From NCBI GenBank assembly GCA_039105265.1, contig JAPFFF010000003.1, forward strand, positions 744,001 to 808,000: a stretch of DNA of 64,000 nucleotides, given 5' to 3'. The translations under genes were made by a program, and so were the position numbers. Source of the DNA: Tritrichomonas musculus (taxonomy: Eukaryota > Parabasalia > Tritrichomonadida > Tritrichomonadidae). Below the pieces are notes generated by a model. The model ran no database searches. It saw only the letters and a program-made list of their open reading frames with translations, and was not told the DNA's origin. Each line of letters opens with the position of its first letter. Within the stretch, counting starts at the first letter, position 1. Shown piece after piece: positions 39,909 through 51,305 of this stretch.

Positions 39909-41051
39909 ATGGATGAAAATCTCGGTACAATCATAATTGATAATGGATCATACATGACTAAAGCTGGCTTTGCAGGACATGAAGCTCCAAGAGCAATTTT
40001 TCCATCAATTATTGGACGTCCAAAGCATGTTGCTTCAATTGCAGGAAAACAAAACAAAGATTCATATGTTGGAGATGAAGCAGAAGCTAAGAGTGGAATC
40101 CTCAATCTTAAAAATCCAATTGAACGTGGAATTATTACAAATTGGGAAGATATTGAAACCATTTGGCATCATACTTTCTATGAAGAATTACGTGTTAATC
40201 CTGCAGAATATACAATTATACTTACAGAAGTTCCATTTAACCCAAAAAACAACCGTGAAAAGGCGACTCAAATTATGTTCGAAACTTTCAACGTACCATC
40301 TTTTTTCCTTGAAATTCAAGCAAATCTTTCCATTTATTCAACAGGGCGTGTACAAGGTATCGTTTTTGAATCAGGTGCAGAAGCTTCAAACATTGTCCCA
40401 ATTGAAAAAGGACATTCAATCTCAAAAGGTATTAATACTTTTAATTTGGCTGGTTCTGAAGTCTTAGAATATTGTCCACATTTATTTCATAAAATAATGA
40501 CACCAACAAAAACAATGACTAATCGTGCTTTTAGTCAGATTTTTAGAGATTTCAAAGAAAAATGTGGATATGTTGCTTTAGACTACGATGCTGAATTGAA
40601 GAAGGCAAAGACAACTTCTGAATGCCAAATGGATTTCACTTTTCCAGATGGAAACACGATTACAACTAATGAACAAAGATTCTCTCTCACAGAACTTCTT
40701 TTTAATCCACATTTGAATGGATATGAATTTGGCGGTGTTCACGAGTTTATCTTTGATTCAATCAATAAATGTGATGAGAGCATCAGGAAAGACCTCTATA
40801 ATAATATTGTTTTAGCTGGTGGTAACACGTTGTTTGAAGGACTTCCTGAACGAATTGAAAAAGAAATCAAAAAACTTGCACCGCCTGAAACAAAAGTCAC
40901 AGTGATCGCTCCTCCAGAACGTAAATATGCAGCTTGGATTGGAGGATCAATATTGGCCTCCCTTGCTACTTTTCCACAAATGACTATCTCGCGTAATGAA
41001 TACAACGAATCTGGACCAGGAATTGTTCACACCAAATGCAGCCAATCTTAA
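39909..41051 (+). CDS. divergent actin-like protein (third paralogue)
   Basis: The 380-residue protein has full-length actin similarity: IIDNGSYMTKAGFAGHEAPR, KDSYVGDEAEAKSGILNLKN, IWHHTFYEELRVNPAEYTII, QIMFETFNVPSFF, LAGGNTLFEG, and a normal-looking end APPERKYAAWIGGSILASLA then SGPGIVHTKC. It is closer to ordinary actin at the C-terminus than the two mirror copies. The phosphate-2 loop reads ESGAEASN in place of DSGDGVTH, so the same catalytic positions are lost but with different residues. DNGSG is DNGSY. It lies just outside the inverted repeat and shows that the locus holds an older duplication as well. Confidence 0.9.
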   Translation: MDENLGTIIIDNGSYMTKAGFAGHEAPRAIFPSIIGRPKHVASIAGKQNKDSYVGDEAEAKSGILNLKNPIERGIITNWEDIETIWHHTFYEELRVNPAEYTIILTEVPFNPKNNREKATQIMFETFNVPSFFLEIQANLSIYSTGRVQGIVFESGAEASNIVPIEKGHSISKGINTFNLAGSEVLEYCPHLFHKIMTPTKTMTNRAFSQIFRDFKEKCGYVALDYDAELKKAKTTSECQMDFTFPDGNTITTNEQRFSLTELLFNPHLNGYEFGGVHEFIFDSINKCDESIRKDLYNNIVLAGGNTLFEGLPERIEKEIKKLAPPETKVTVIAPPERKYAAWIGGSILASLATFPQMTISRNEYNESGPGIVHTKCSQS

Positions 41052-42542
41052 CTAATAAAAAAACAACTAGATATCTTTTTGTTAATCATTTTTTCCCAAT
41101 ATATGTGTAGCTTAAAAGTAAACAAAAGTTTCATTCAATAAAGCTACTCTCTTTTTTTAGAGAATGAAACTGAATATTATAAAAATGTTGTCATTTGCTA
41201 TATAGAATTCAAGTGATCTTATTGGAAATGAAATTCTTGATGAAGAACACTTTGTTTTTAGAAAAATTGATATACAATTTTTGATAATAGTAAATTATAA
41301 TAAAGAGGACTGCTTTGCCAAAATGTTAAATTTTGCTATAAAAACTATTTTTAAAGTTTTTACAAACAAAATCTTTTTTTTAAAGAAACATTTTCTAAAA
41401 ATCCAACTTTCTATTTTGGAAACTGGCTTGTTGGTAATAAAAATCTAAAAATTATTAATATGCGCAGAATAAAAAATGAAAATTAAATTTGGCTAAGAAA
41501 TGAATCAAATAAAATTGAGAGAAAAACAAGACAAAATAATTCAAAATAATGTTTCAAATTCAATGAGTTCATTGAATAATAATGTCTTTTTAGACATTTT
41601 TAAATTCCCAATATTTATGTAAATTTAAAAGTTATTATAGTATTAATTTCATACATATACTAGTTAATTCATATTATAATAAAATATTAGTTATTTTTTT
41701 TTTTTTTTTTTTTTTTTCATAAAAATCAAAAATGTAGAAATTTTTGGATATGTTTATTCTTTTTAATCAAATTCATTTATGTTGTATTTTATTTATTTTA
41801 ATTATATTTATTCATCATACTATTTGATTCAATAAAATTATTAAATCAATTTAGATACTCATTCCCAAAAAGTTAAAAACTAGCATGATCATTTGATATC
41901 AATATATCAAAAACTAGTTTAATACAATTATATCATTCTTTTCAAATATGATAATCATTTTCAGAATATTTTGGTATTTGAATAAAAAATCTTTTTTAAC
42001 TTGGTAAACAAATTTATAGAGAAATAAGTAAAAGTCTCTTCTGATTGATAGGATATATCCCAATTTCGTGAAATGAACTAATTTCAAAGAAATGTAATTC
42101 ATTTTAATATATTTACTGTCTATATTAAAGAGGGTGTCAAATGATTCATTCTTAAACCACCAAAATTAGCTCCATTAAAAGTCACAACCCATTTTATTTT
42201 CTCATTCAACTTCACAATAAATTCTCATTTTACAACCAACAGTATGATTCTCCCGATTGTAAGATCAATCTTATATTCTGATACCTTAAGTGCCTCCTTA
42301 TTTCCATTGAGTGCTTTATCATCATTTGATTCACAATTTGTAGATGATGATATGATGAAAATTGTATTTTTCATCAGGATTTTGAGAAGTCAAAGGAAAA
42401 GCATTTTTAGTTTACAAATTATTAGCCAAAACCAAAAATCTAAGAACAGTTCAAAATATTGGTAAAGGTTGTTTTGAAAAGTGTAATCGCGATCTGTCCG
42501 AATAGATAAGTAGTTCCTAAAACACTTTTTTGCAAGAGAGAT

Positions 42543-42673
42543 CTAGGCTTTTGTGTCCGAAATTTTTTTTCTCAAAAAGTTTCGAAAAATGTCCGAAAAG
42601 TATCCAAATTGGATATTTTTGGATACTTTTTTTAACTTTTTGAATATAAAAAATTTCGGACACAAAAGCCTAG
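42543..42673. mobile_element. 131-bp MITE with 26-bp TIRs and 8-bp TSD
   Basis: Perfect 26-bp terminal inverted repeats lie at 42543-42568 and 42648-42673, starting CTAGGCTTTTGTGTCCGAAA. The 8-bp direct repeat AGAGAGAT flanks both ends (42535-42542 and 42674-42681). An 8-bp duplication is typical of hAT-type transposases. An inner hairpin (GTATCC...GGATAC) fills the middle. There is no coding capacity. The perfect TIRs and TSD suggest a young insertion. Confidence 0.88.
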
Positions 42674-42796
42674 AGAGAGATTGTGCCTCAGCTTTTTGAG
42701 AGAACTAATTGAAAGAAAAAATAGGAGATAAATGGAGAATAATATTTTGAGATTATTTATGTAAATAAAAAAAATGATGCATCTTTTTATATTTTT

Positions 42797-42975
42797 ACAT
42801 AATTTTTACCGAGACTTACATCAAAAGGAAGGATCGGTAAAAATTATGTAACGGGATTGTGTATCGATCCTCTCCGGTAGCGGTTATTTTCCCGGTAAAA
42901 TATCGATACTACCGGCTCTAACCGCCGGTAACGGTATTTATCGATAAAAAACCGAAGTATCGATACAAAAGTGGA
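42797..42975. repeat. stem-loop cluster rich in CGGTA and ATCGAT
   Basis: A perfect 16-bp inverted pair lies at 42797-42812 and 42834-42849 (ACATAATTTTTACCGA). Next to it, 42857-42970 contains repeated TATCGATAC and ACCGG/CCGGT words, including GTATCGATAC at 42957-42966, that can pair in several ways. The segment is GC-richer than its flanks. It may be an end of a mobile element or a structured RNA; I cannot tell. Confidence 0.5.
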
Positions 42976-43236
42976 GAATTTATATCGAATGTCAGGTTTT
43001 TTGTCGGTATTTTTTTAACAAAAAATGTATCGGATTCATTTAAAGATGATTAAAAAAACTTATAAGGTTCTAATGAATATTGTTAATTCTCTTTAATTAC
43101 ATATTTTGCAACAAATAATCATCATAATAATTGAATAATCAATGGTTTCTGAAATATCGTAAATTTTATCATCTTTATGTCAATTTCTATTTGTAGATAA
43201 ATATAACATTCCAGAACTATTGAATTAACTATTAAT

Positions 43237-46019
43237 ATGAGAAAGTACATAATATATATAAATTTTATTGTTTTTAATGATAATAATGATATCGAAAATT
43301 TGGATTGTTTAATGAAAATGAATATGACGAGATTTCTGAAGAAGAAAGACAATAATATACTTTTTCATTTTCAAAGCAACAAAAGGATTCTTTTGTTTTT
43401 AATAAAAGAAAATTTATTAATGGTTGACGAATATTTTGTTAACAAAAAGCAAATTCTGATGAGCGAGCTTTTTTTGCACCTGAAATTTTAGATTACCAAA
43501 AAAAGTCTGATTCAAAAGGAACAATGGAAAGTGATGTAAACAATAAAAGCAATTACGATATAATTTTCTTAAACGAAAGTGATTCTACAAAATTTAATTT
43601 ATTTAGTTGCAGTGATGATGAAAATAAGGTTTCAAAGAATGTTTTTTCATATATGATAACGAGAAGTGACGAATATAATATGACTGAAAGTAATGATGAT
43701 GATGAATCAACTATTGAAAATAATCAAAATAAATCAACTATTGAAAACAATCAAAATAAATCAACCATTGAAAACAATCAAAATGAATCAATCATTGAAA
43801 ATAATCAAGATGACACGAATATATTTTATGTTGATGATGAGAAAAGAATGATTGGTGAGAACGATAATTATTTCGCTGAAATAATTCGAAAAGATATGAT
43901 TGAAGAGTTTATCGTTTATATTAATTAAAAAAAAAGTTTCACTTCATTCCATAGTTGAGAAATCGATTTTTGATACTATTTCCATTGATTAATCAAGAGG
44001 TCACATTAATTGAATATGCATCATTTTTTGGATCAGTTCAAATATTCAAATACTTATATCAAAATGGAGTTGAAAAAACGCCATTATTATGGATTTATTC
44101 AATTAATGGTGACAACGCAGAGCTTATTCGAATTCTCGAAGATCATGAAATAAAGCCAGAAGACAAAACTTTTGAAAGTTGTAATGAAGAATCGATTGCA
44201 TGTCATCATAATGATATCATTAATTATATTGAATCTAATTATATATCGTCTAAAGATCATTTAGATTATTATTCTTATTGGTATGAGTATTATAACTTTC
44301 AATTAATTCCAACGAATTTGAATGAAGATTCATTTTATGATTTGATTGAATTCGATTATTATGCAGTAATTAAATTGCTTTTAAACAATAAAAGCATTGA
44401 TATAAATAAAAAAAATTGATATAATCGATGAATCATATTTATGGACCAAATTTATGTTACAAAGGAAATTTCAGTGAATCACCTTTGGCTATTGCTATAT
44501 CGAAAGGAAATTTAGACATTATTAAACTTTTTCTTGAGATTCCTGACATTGATGTTAATTCAATGACTATAATTGAGAAAACATATTATAAATATATCCA
44601 ATATTATGATGAGTATAGATTTATACATACAGAAATAATATCAAAACCTCTTTTACAACTTTCATTTGAATCAGGAAATAAAGAAATTATTCAAATTTTG
44701 ATGTATAATCCAAAAATTGATGTTAATAGTAAATGCATTAAAAATAGTAATAAAAATTGTATCAAAGAAAAATCACTTTTATATATTGCTATTGAAAAAG
44801 AGAACATAGAATATATAAAACTTTTATTGTCAAATCCAAAGATAGATACAAATGTTGTTAACAAAGAATTAGATAAAAAAGATGAATATAATGAAATAAT
44901 GATTGAAAAAACATCACTAATTGCTGCAATTGAAAAGCCAAATATTGATATTAACTATATAATATTAAAAACAGGCTATTTATTAAAAATAGCAAAGCCA
45001 ACTTTATATTGTGTTCTTAGTACAAAAAATAATAAAATTATTAGACTTTTGTTATCTAGACCAAATGCTGATGTCAATGCACGATTGAAAAAGAAATGTC
45101 ATTATTATATAAGGCTGTTGTTACAGAAAATATTGAAGCTGTTAAACTTTTATTGTCACATCAGAATATTGATGTTAATTTCTTAAATTTCATATTAAAT
45201 TCACAGCCTAATTTCTCAAATTTCTCATCTATTTCACAACCTGATTTTCATTTTACTACATTAATTGCAGCAATCAAAAGAAAATATTACACAATTATTA
45301 AACTTTTATTATCTCATCCTAATATTAATGCTAATATTAAATCAATCAAAACTAAAATATTTGTTCCTAGTCAGTTTGCTTATTTACATCCAACGATTGA
45401 TGTTACAAAACCTAAATATAAAAATACTACAAAAGTGAAAAGAAAAACTGAAAAAACACCTTTATATATGGCTGTTCAAATGAGAAATATAAAAATTGTA
45501 AAACTTTTGTTATCAAATCCAAGCATTGATGTTAATATTAAATTAGTTAAAACACAATTTGATGAAGAAGAAGTAATATCAGAAAAAACTCTTTTATATT
45601 TAGCAGTTGAATTAAATAATGAAAAAATTGTAAATCTTTTGTTGTCAGATCCAAATATTGATGTCAATATCAAATGTTTATATACACATTGGAAGGGATC
45701 AAGACAATCATTAGAATCACCATTTTACTTGGCTATTAAAAAACAATATTTAAATTGTGTTAAGCTTTTGTTGTCCAATCAAAATATCGATGTTAATAGC
45801 AAAGTATTACATAAAACTAGAAAATATTTCAAAGAATCAAAATCTTTGTTGCATCAGGCAGTTAGAAGAAATAACATTCAAATAGTTGAACTATTATTTA
45901 AGTTTAAAAATATTGATGATAATACAAAAGATAAAAATAAAAAAAAGCCAATTGATATAGCATATGATGAAAGAATGATTTCATTGATTAATGAATACAC
46001 TTCATCTCTAGGCAGTTAA
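43237..46019 (+). pseudogene. DUF3447-type ankyrin gene with frameshifts
   Basis: Five overlapping or adjacent frames together follow one ankyrin protein. The N-terminal SNKRILLFLIKENLLMVDEY is typical of trichomonad DUF3447 proteins. Then come a low-complexity IENNQN repeat (about 43708-43812), TLIEYASFFGSVQIFKYLY, CHHNDIINYIES, and about nine repeats ending in D-V-N. The frame changes near 43455, 43930-43980, 44415 and 45085, three of these at A-rich runs. The last frame (45096-46019, 307 residues) is long and undamaged. Either this is a recent pseudogene or some breaks are sequencing errors at homopolymers. It would have been a protein of about 900 residues. Confidence 0.8.
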
Positions 46020-46094
46020 CAATTGAAATTATAGCCTTGATAAATCTCCCCAGTTTCTTTATTTTTATAAAAATCTCATTTTGAAATAAATTGC

Positions 46095-46500
46095 TTTCTA
46101 TAAATGTTCATCATTGACAGAAATTACAATTCCTTCTTCAGTAACTTCAATTGGAAAATATTCTTTCAGCAGATGTTTTCAATTAAGAGAGATCACAATT
46201 CCTTCTTCAGTAACTTCAATCAGAGAATCTGCTTTCAATAGTTGTTTTTATTGAGAGAAATCATGATTCCTTCTTCAATAACTTCAATTGGAATTTTTTT
46301 TCGAAAGATGCTCATCATTGACAAAAATCACAATTCCTTCTTCTGTAACTTCAATCGGAGATTTTGTTTTCAAATTATGCTCATCTATGACAGAAATCAT
46401 AATCCATTCTTCTGTAACTTCATTTGGTGATTCAGTATTTAGCAGATGTTTATAATTGACAAAAATCACAATTTCTTCTTCTGTAACTTCAATTGGAAAA
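46095..46500 (-). repeat. 68-69-bp tandem array, six units
   Basis: Six units of 67-70 bp share CAATTCCTTCTTCTGTAACT. Read on the minus strand, the units encode [18 protein letters not shown] with variants, in frame across about three units (46469-46284). The spacing is near 69 bp (23 codons), so this looks like a decaying protein-coding repeat array. Confidence 0.75.
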
Positions 46501-46583
46501 TGTAATTTTCCAACAAATGTAAAAATTATAAGAGTTTAATTTGATTCATTTACAAAATAATCAAAAAGCTATTTAATTAATCT

Positions 46584-47360
46584 TACAGCTGTTTCGGAAA
46601 TAGATTAGAATTTTTTGGAAATAAAATAGCATGATTTGAATGGTTTATAAAACCGCTAAAATATTTTTGGAAATAAAATATTTTTTTTTGGAAATAAAAT
46701 AGTGAACGATTATTTTGCATTCAATTTCCAGTATTTTTGTTGATGAAAAACATTTAAATCAGAAGCAAATATTAATTACATCTGAATAATCTTTTGCCAA
46801 TTTAATATATTTTGACAGATGTTATTAAAAAGATACTTTATAATTGATATTTCACCGATTACATAATATCTTTTTTAAATTATATCCTGGATAAAACAAA
46901 AAGAAAATTTCTTTTCAATTTCGATATAATAATCACTAATAATCATGAATAAAGTGATTTTTTCATTAATGCAAGAGTTTTTTCAAAATATACATTATCA
47001 TCAATTTACATATTAAAAATCATAAAAAATGCATAATTGTCAATAAATTGAAGATTTTATTGAGTAATTTGGGATGAAAACAATATTTTTGTAATATCAT
47101 ATTAAAAACACAATAACATACTCTATGTTTCATATTGAACAGTTAAAAACAAAACTCGTGTATATATTAACATAATAATGTGTAAAACGCCATAAAATTT
47201 CATTAATCTATCTTTTAATTCTGTTTTTAAGTATGATAAAATTGAATATAAAATGATCGTTCCTATTTTATTTCCAAAAAAAAATATTCAATTTCCAAAA
47301 AAATAAAACGGTTACTATTTTATTTCCAAAAAATTCTAATCTATTTCCGAAACAGCTGTA
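46584..47360. mobile_element. TA-flanked TIR element, 773 bp
   Basis: A perfect 44-bp terminal inverted repeat lies at 46586-46629 and 47315-47358, starting CAGCTGTTTCGGAAATAG. It continues imperfectly to about 150 bp with several GGAAATAAAATA words. TA flanks each end. The CAG start and TA duplication fit Tc1/mariner-type or Stowaway-like elements. No transposase frame is visible, so this is a non-autonomous copy. Confidence 0.85.
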
Positions 47361-48145
47361 CTAATAAATAAATGAAATTGATTTCATATTAAAATAATAA
47401 TAATAAAAAGAGAAATATTTCATATAGACGATTTGTGGTGAAGAGACCACAAACGATCTTTGAGAATATAAATTATTTCATTTGTTTATTTTCTAAATAA
47501 GTTTCTGCCATGAATGATTCATTTTTCTTCTACAATATTAGTTTAAGAGATAAAATAATCGAATTAATGAATAAATTGGATTGCAGCCAAATAAGATTTG
47601 GAAGAAATCATTGAAAGGTCGTCTGACATTTTGGTCCAACAATTTGTTAGAATCACCATTCCAGCCTTGACGGACATCAACAAGCTGCTTGCATTCAAAT
47701 ATAATTTTGATTGGATCAAATCTAGGTTTATGTTATTATCAGCAAATAAAGAAGAGAGAAAAATATGTCGAAGAATAAAAAAATGCATTGATCCAATTCA
47801 TTCAATAATCATATATTAGTAGATCAAAGAGATTGTGTCAATCTCCTTCTACTTCAAATAGAAAGTGAATTATATCTACAAAAACATCTACAGATGTTTA
47901 TATAAACATCAGTTAAAAAAATATTCATATATTTCAAAATGATAAGAATTAATTTGTTTGATATCTGTTTGAATTAAATCTAATGCTTCAGAATATTTAT
48001 ATTTATCTTGAAAATATAGTGGTTAAAAATATTTTTTTTTTTTCTGAAAATATATGTAAATCTCTGATTTATTTTCACTTTTTGACTATTTTTTTTGAAT
48101 AGTTTAGTTAAATTTTGCTAACTTATTTAGCCGTATTATATATAA
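47361..48145. other. spacer with copied HEAT-gene piece
   Basis: Apart from the 122-bp copy at 47579-47700, this region has a small hairpin at 47441-47455 with 47459-47472 (TTTGTGGT and ACCACAAA) and AT-rich sequence upstream of the LRR-kinase gene. No gene is seen. Confidence 0.5.
47579..47700 (-). pseudogene. partial copy of the HEAT gene at 51-54 kb
   Basis: These 122 bases match 51684-51841 of the karyopherin-like gene, in the same orientation, with two substitutions and one 36-base deletion. The missing piece (51767-51802) is bounded by ATTC on both sides. The copy encodes part of one HEAT repeat (ASSLLMSVKAG then MVILTNCWTKMSDDL) with 12 residues missing. It is a fragment with no gene function expected. 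Confidence 0.9.
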
Positions 48146-50794
48146 ATGGAAATTGAATTAGAAAATTGTCTAAAGCTCTCTTTGAACATTAATAATCATA
48201 CAGCTACTATAACCGAATCACCAAAAGTTACTGGAGATTTATTTATTCCTCGTTCCATTAAACACGAAGGAATTGAGTATTTAATAATATCAGTAGGATC
48301 CCTAGCATTAGCTAGTACACAAATAGATTCGTTAGAATTTGCAGAAGATTCATGTGTTGAAACTTTTGATAGCAATAGTTTTTGTTATTCAAAAATCAAA
48401 AAACTTCAAATTCCTCCAAAACTAACAACAATCAATCATTATTGGGCCATTGGGACCATAAATCTTTCTTATATTGAAGTCTCTCCCAAAAATAAACTTT
48501 TTCAATTCATTGATAATCAATATCTTGTTGGAAAAAGCCAAAACGAAAGTGACACATTTGATGTTCTTATTTATGCATGTTATAATATTACTGAAGCAAT
48601 TATTCCTCCACAAATCAAAATATTGAGATAATTTTCATTTGAAAGGCGTGAAAAATTAAAATCGATTAAATTTACTGAAAATTCTATGCTCGAATACATA
48701 GAAAATCAAGCCTTCGAACGAATTCCAATTGTAACATTAGAAATTCCAGCAAGAGTTAAAGAAATATTTTCAACTAATTTCAAAGACATTTTCTATTTAA
48801 CTGATATTAAAATCTCTGAAAAAAATAGAAATTTTAAATTGCATGAAAATAAATTTATTATTACAAAAAGTTCAAAAGAAAAAGAAGAAAAAGATGCTTT
48901 AGACGCTGTTTTATTTGGGAAACGTGATGTTGAAGATATAGTTATTCCCAATTTTATTAAAATAATCGCTAGTTATTCTTTTCAAAATTGCAAAAAAATT
49001 AAATCATTCACATTTGAAAAAAATTCTTTACTTGAAGCAATCGGATGCAATTTTTTATCTGGCACAAAATTTATTACAAGCTTGGTTATTCCTGAATCAG
49101 TGAAGAAAATTGGAGATGAAGCTTTTTCATATCTTGATAATCTTCAATCTATTGTTATTCTTGGCAATGATTTAGTTGTCGGAAGTCATTGCTTTTATTA
49201 CTGTGCTAACCTTTCTAAGATTTCCTTCCCAAATGCAACTAAAATCAGGCTTGGTTATAGAGGAATTAAATGGGTATCAGACAAATTAGTAATTCTCGTT
49301 CGACCTGATTCAAAAAGATATGGCTTTGACGAATTTCAAAATTTCATTCAATTTATTGATTTAGCACAAAATGATGACAAAATACAAGAGAAAGACGAAA
49401 TAAAGAATCAAAGTGATGAAACAAAGAATCAAAGTGATGAAACAAAGAGTCAAAGTGATGAAACAAAGAATCAAAGTGATGAAACAAAGAATCAAAGTGA
49501 TGAAACAAAGAGTCAAAGTGATGAAACAAAGAATCAAAGTGATGAAACAAAGAATCAAAATGATGAAACAAAGAATCAAAGTGATGAAACAAAGAATCAA
49601 AGTGATGAAACAAAGAATCAAAATGATGAAACAAAGAATCAAAGTGATGAAACAAAGAATCAAAGTGATGAAACAAAGAATCAAAGTGATGAAAATAAAG
49701 ATGAAGTTCTAATTAATAAATCAAAAATAGCGTATGTTATTGACTATGTAAGATTTTTGGAGAATAAACTCAGTAGATATGAAGATGTAACTCCTTTTAA
49801 TTTTGCCGACATTGGAACAGTAAAAGAATCAGAAGGTGTCAAAAATTATGAAAAAAGAGAAGAAAAAACATTAATTTTCATCGGAGAAGAAGATGAAGAA
49901 AATCAAGAAGTAATTAAAAAAATTGGAGAAGGAGCCACGTCTGTTGCATATAAAGTTATTGACAAAAAAACGTCTCAAGTAATGTGTAAAAAAGTTTTAA
50001 AGTACGAAGAAGGGCAAACAACATTTAAAAACATGCAAAACATCATAAAAGAATTCGAAGTTCTTTGCAGAATTGATCACCCAAGTATATGCAAAGCTAT
50101 TGGAATCAACATGCAAGAAAAATATCCAGCAGATAATTCCATTAATGATAATGAAGAAAATCCATTGACAACGATAGCAATTTTCATAGATTTTCAACCA
50201 TATAAATTGAAGGATTGTCTTGAACAAAAAATATTAAATAACACTTTAAAAGCAAAAATAGCTGTTGAAGTTTGTTTTGGCATGTCATATATTCACAGAC
50301 TTGGAATGATCCATCGAGATTTGAAAATAGAAAATATAATGCTGAATTGCATCTTTGAAGCGAAAATAATCGACTTCGATCTTGTTCATGTTGGTATAAA
50401 TTCAGTCAGTCAATCTCTTACTAAAGGAATAGGAACTCTTGCTTATATGTCACCTGAAATGATGAACGAAGAAGATTATGATTATAAAACAGACATTTAT
50501 TCATTTGGCGTTGTTCTTTACTTAATGTTTGTAGGCCATCTTCCAAAGCAGAGCATGAGAGATAAATTGACAAACAAGCCTTTAAGCTTCCCAAGTCCAT
50601 CTCAATCAATTTCTTCTTATTGTATCAGCATAATCAAAAAGTGCTTGGCATTTGAACCATCAGAAAGACCTACATTTGATGAAATTCTGGAAGATATGAA
50701 ATGTCATTCTTTTGATTTGGCTTCAGAAATACAGCCGGAAATGGTTTTAAAGCGATATAAAGAACTTGCATGGTTAAAAACACAAAATTATTAA
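48146..50794 (+). pseudogene. BspA-like LRR/TKL kinase fusion with one in-frame stop
   Basis: One frame runs from 48146 to 50794, broken only by a TAA at 48629-48631. Both sides continue the same LRR: AIIPPQIKILR, stop, FSFERREKLKSIKF. In the joined numbering, BspA-like LRRs (LRR_5) fill about 1-395, a 7-residue repeat (ETKNQSD) about 418-516, and a kinase domain about 590-850. Kinase motifs are GEGATSVAYKV, Lys in MCKKV, IHRDLKIEN, and DFD in place of DFG, then SPEMM and DIYSFGVVLYL. The Gly change in DFD may weaken activity. If the stop is real, the 702-residue 3' frame from 48686 still has most LRRs and the kinase. Confidence 0.8.
49396..49692 (+). repeat. 21-bp coding minisatellite (ETKNQSD)
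   Basis: About fourteen tandem 21-bp units, GAAACAAAGAATCAAAGTGA plus T, with small changes (AGT for AAT, AAT for AGT). The repeat joins the LRR and kinase parts as an acidic, likely flexible linker. Confidence 0.9.
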
Positions 50795-51305
50795 AATAAA
50801 AGAAGATGAATTGCGTGAGAGGCCGTTTATTTTCAAATTAATTAAAACTATGTCTGGCTGTAAATTATAATAAAATTTATTTTCGATGTCTGATTGTATT
50901 TTTGAAGTTTTTATATTTATAAATATGTTGTTCAAATATCAAGGTACTAATCCAGTACTTTAAATAACCGCTTAAAATAATTTTTTTCAAATATTTTTAT
51001 GATAAAGAAAGTGTCAAATGTAAACTTTAGAATCATCCAAACTTTTTCTGAGAGGGCCATAATCTCAAATTTCAAAGGATTTTTTTATCTATACTTGAAA
51101 ATGCTTCATGCATGAATAATCTTTCATCATTACATATAATAATGATAAAAACAACATTTTTAAGAAACATGAATAGTTTATTAATGGAGAAAAAAAGTTT
51201 AAATCATGATTAAGTTCTTTCAATTAAAATTAGAAAAGAAGCAATTTACACAAACAAACAATAAACAAATAAAAACGCAACAAAAGAATGAATAATCATT
51301 TGTTA
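50795..51305. other. intergenic between converging genes
   Basis: AT-rich 3' spacer of 511 bp. No gene or clear repeat is seen. Confidence 0.6.

Larger units (their letters stand above)
41052..43236. other. gene-free zone with structured repeats
   Basis: About 2.2 kb without a supported gene. It contains a T run near 41694-41718, a small inverted pair around AACTAG (41878-41917), a MITE (42543-42673) and a stem-loop-rich segment (42797-42975). A 73-codon plus-strand frame at 42244 has no family pattern. Confidence 0.5.

Noticed and set aside
42244-42465. 73-codon frame in the 41-43 kb gap
   Set aside because: No family pattern, no plausible neighbours and short length in AT-rich DNA.
41052-48145. 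Possible Polinton/Maverick or retroelement in the repeat-rich zone
   Set aside because: No integrase, polymerase, capsid, reverse transcriptase or protease pattern was seen; the TIR elements are short and non-coding.
49353-49712. Three open frames of about 100 codons over the ETKNQSD repeat
   Set aside because: They are shadows of the 21-bp coding minisatellite of the LRR-kinase gene.
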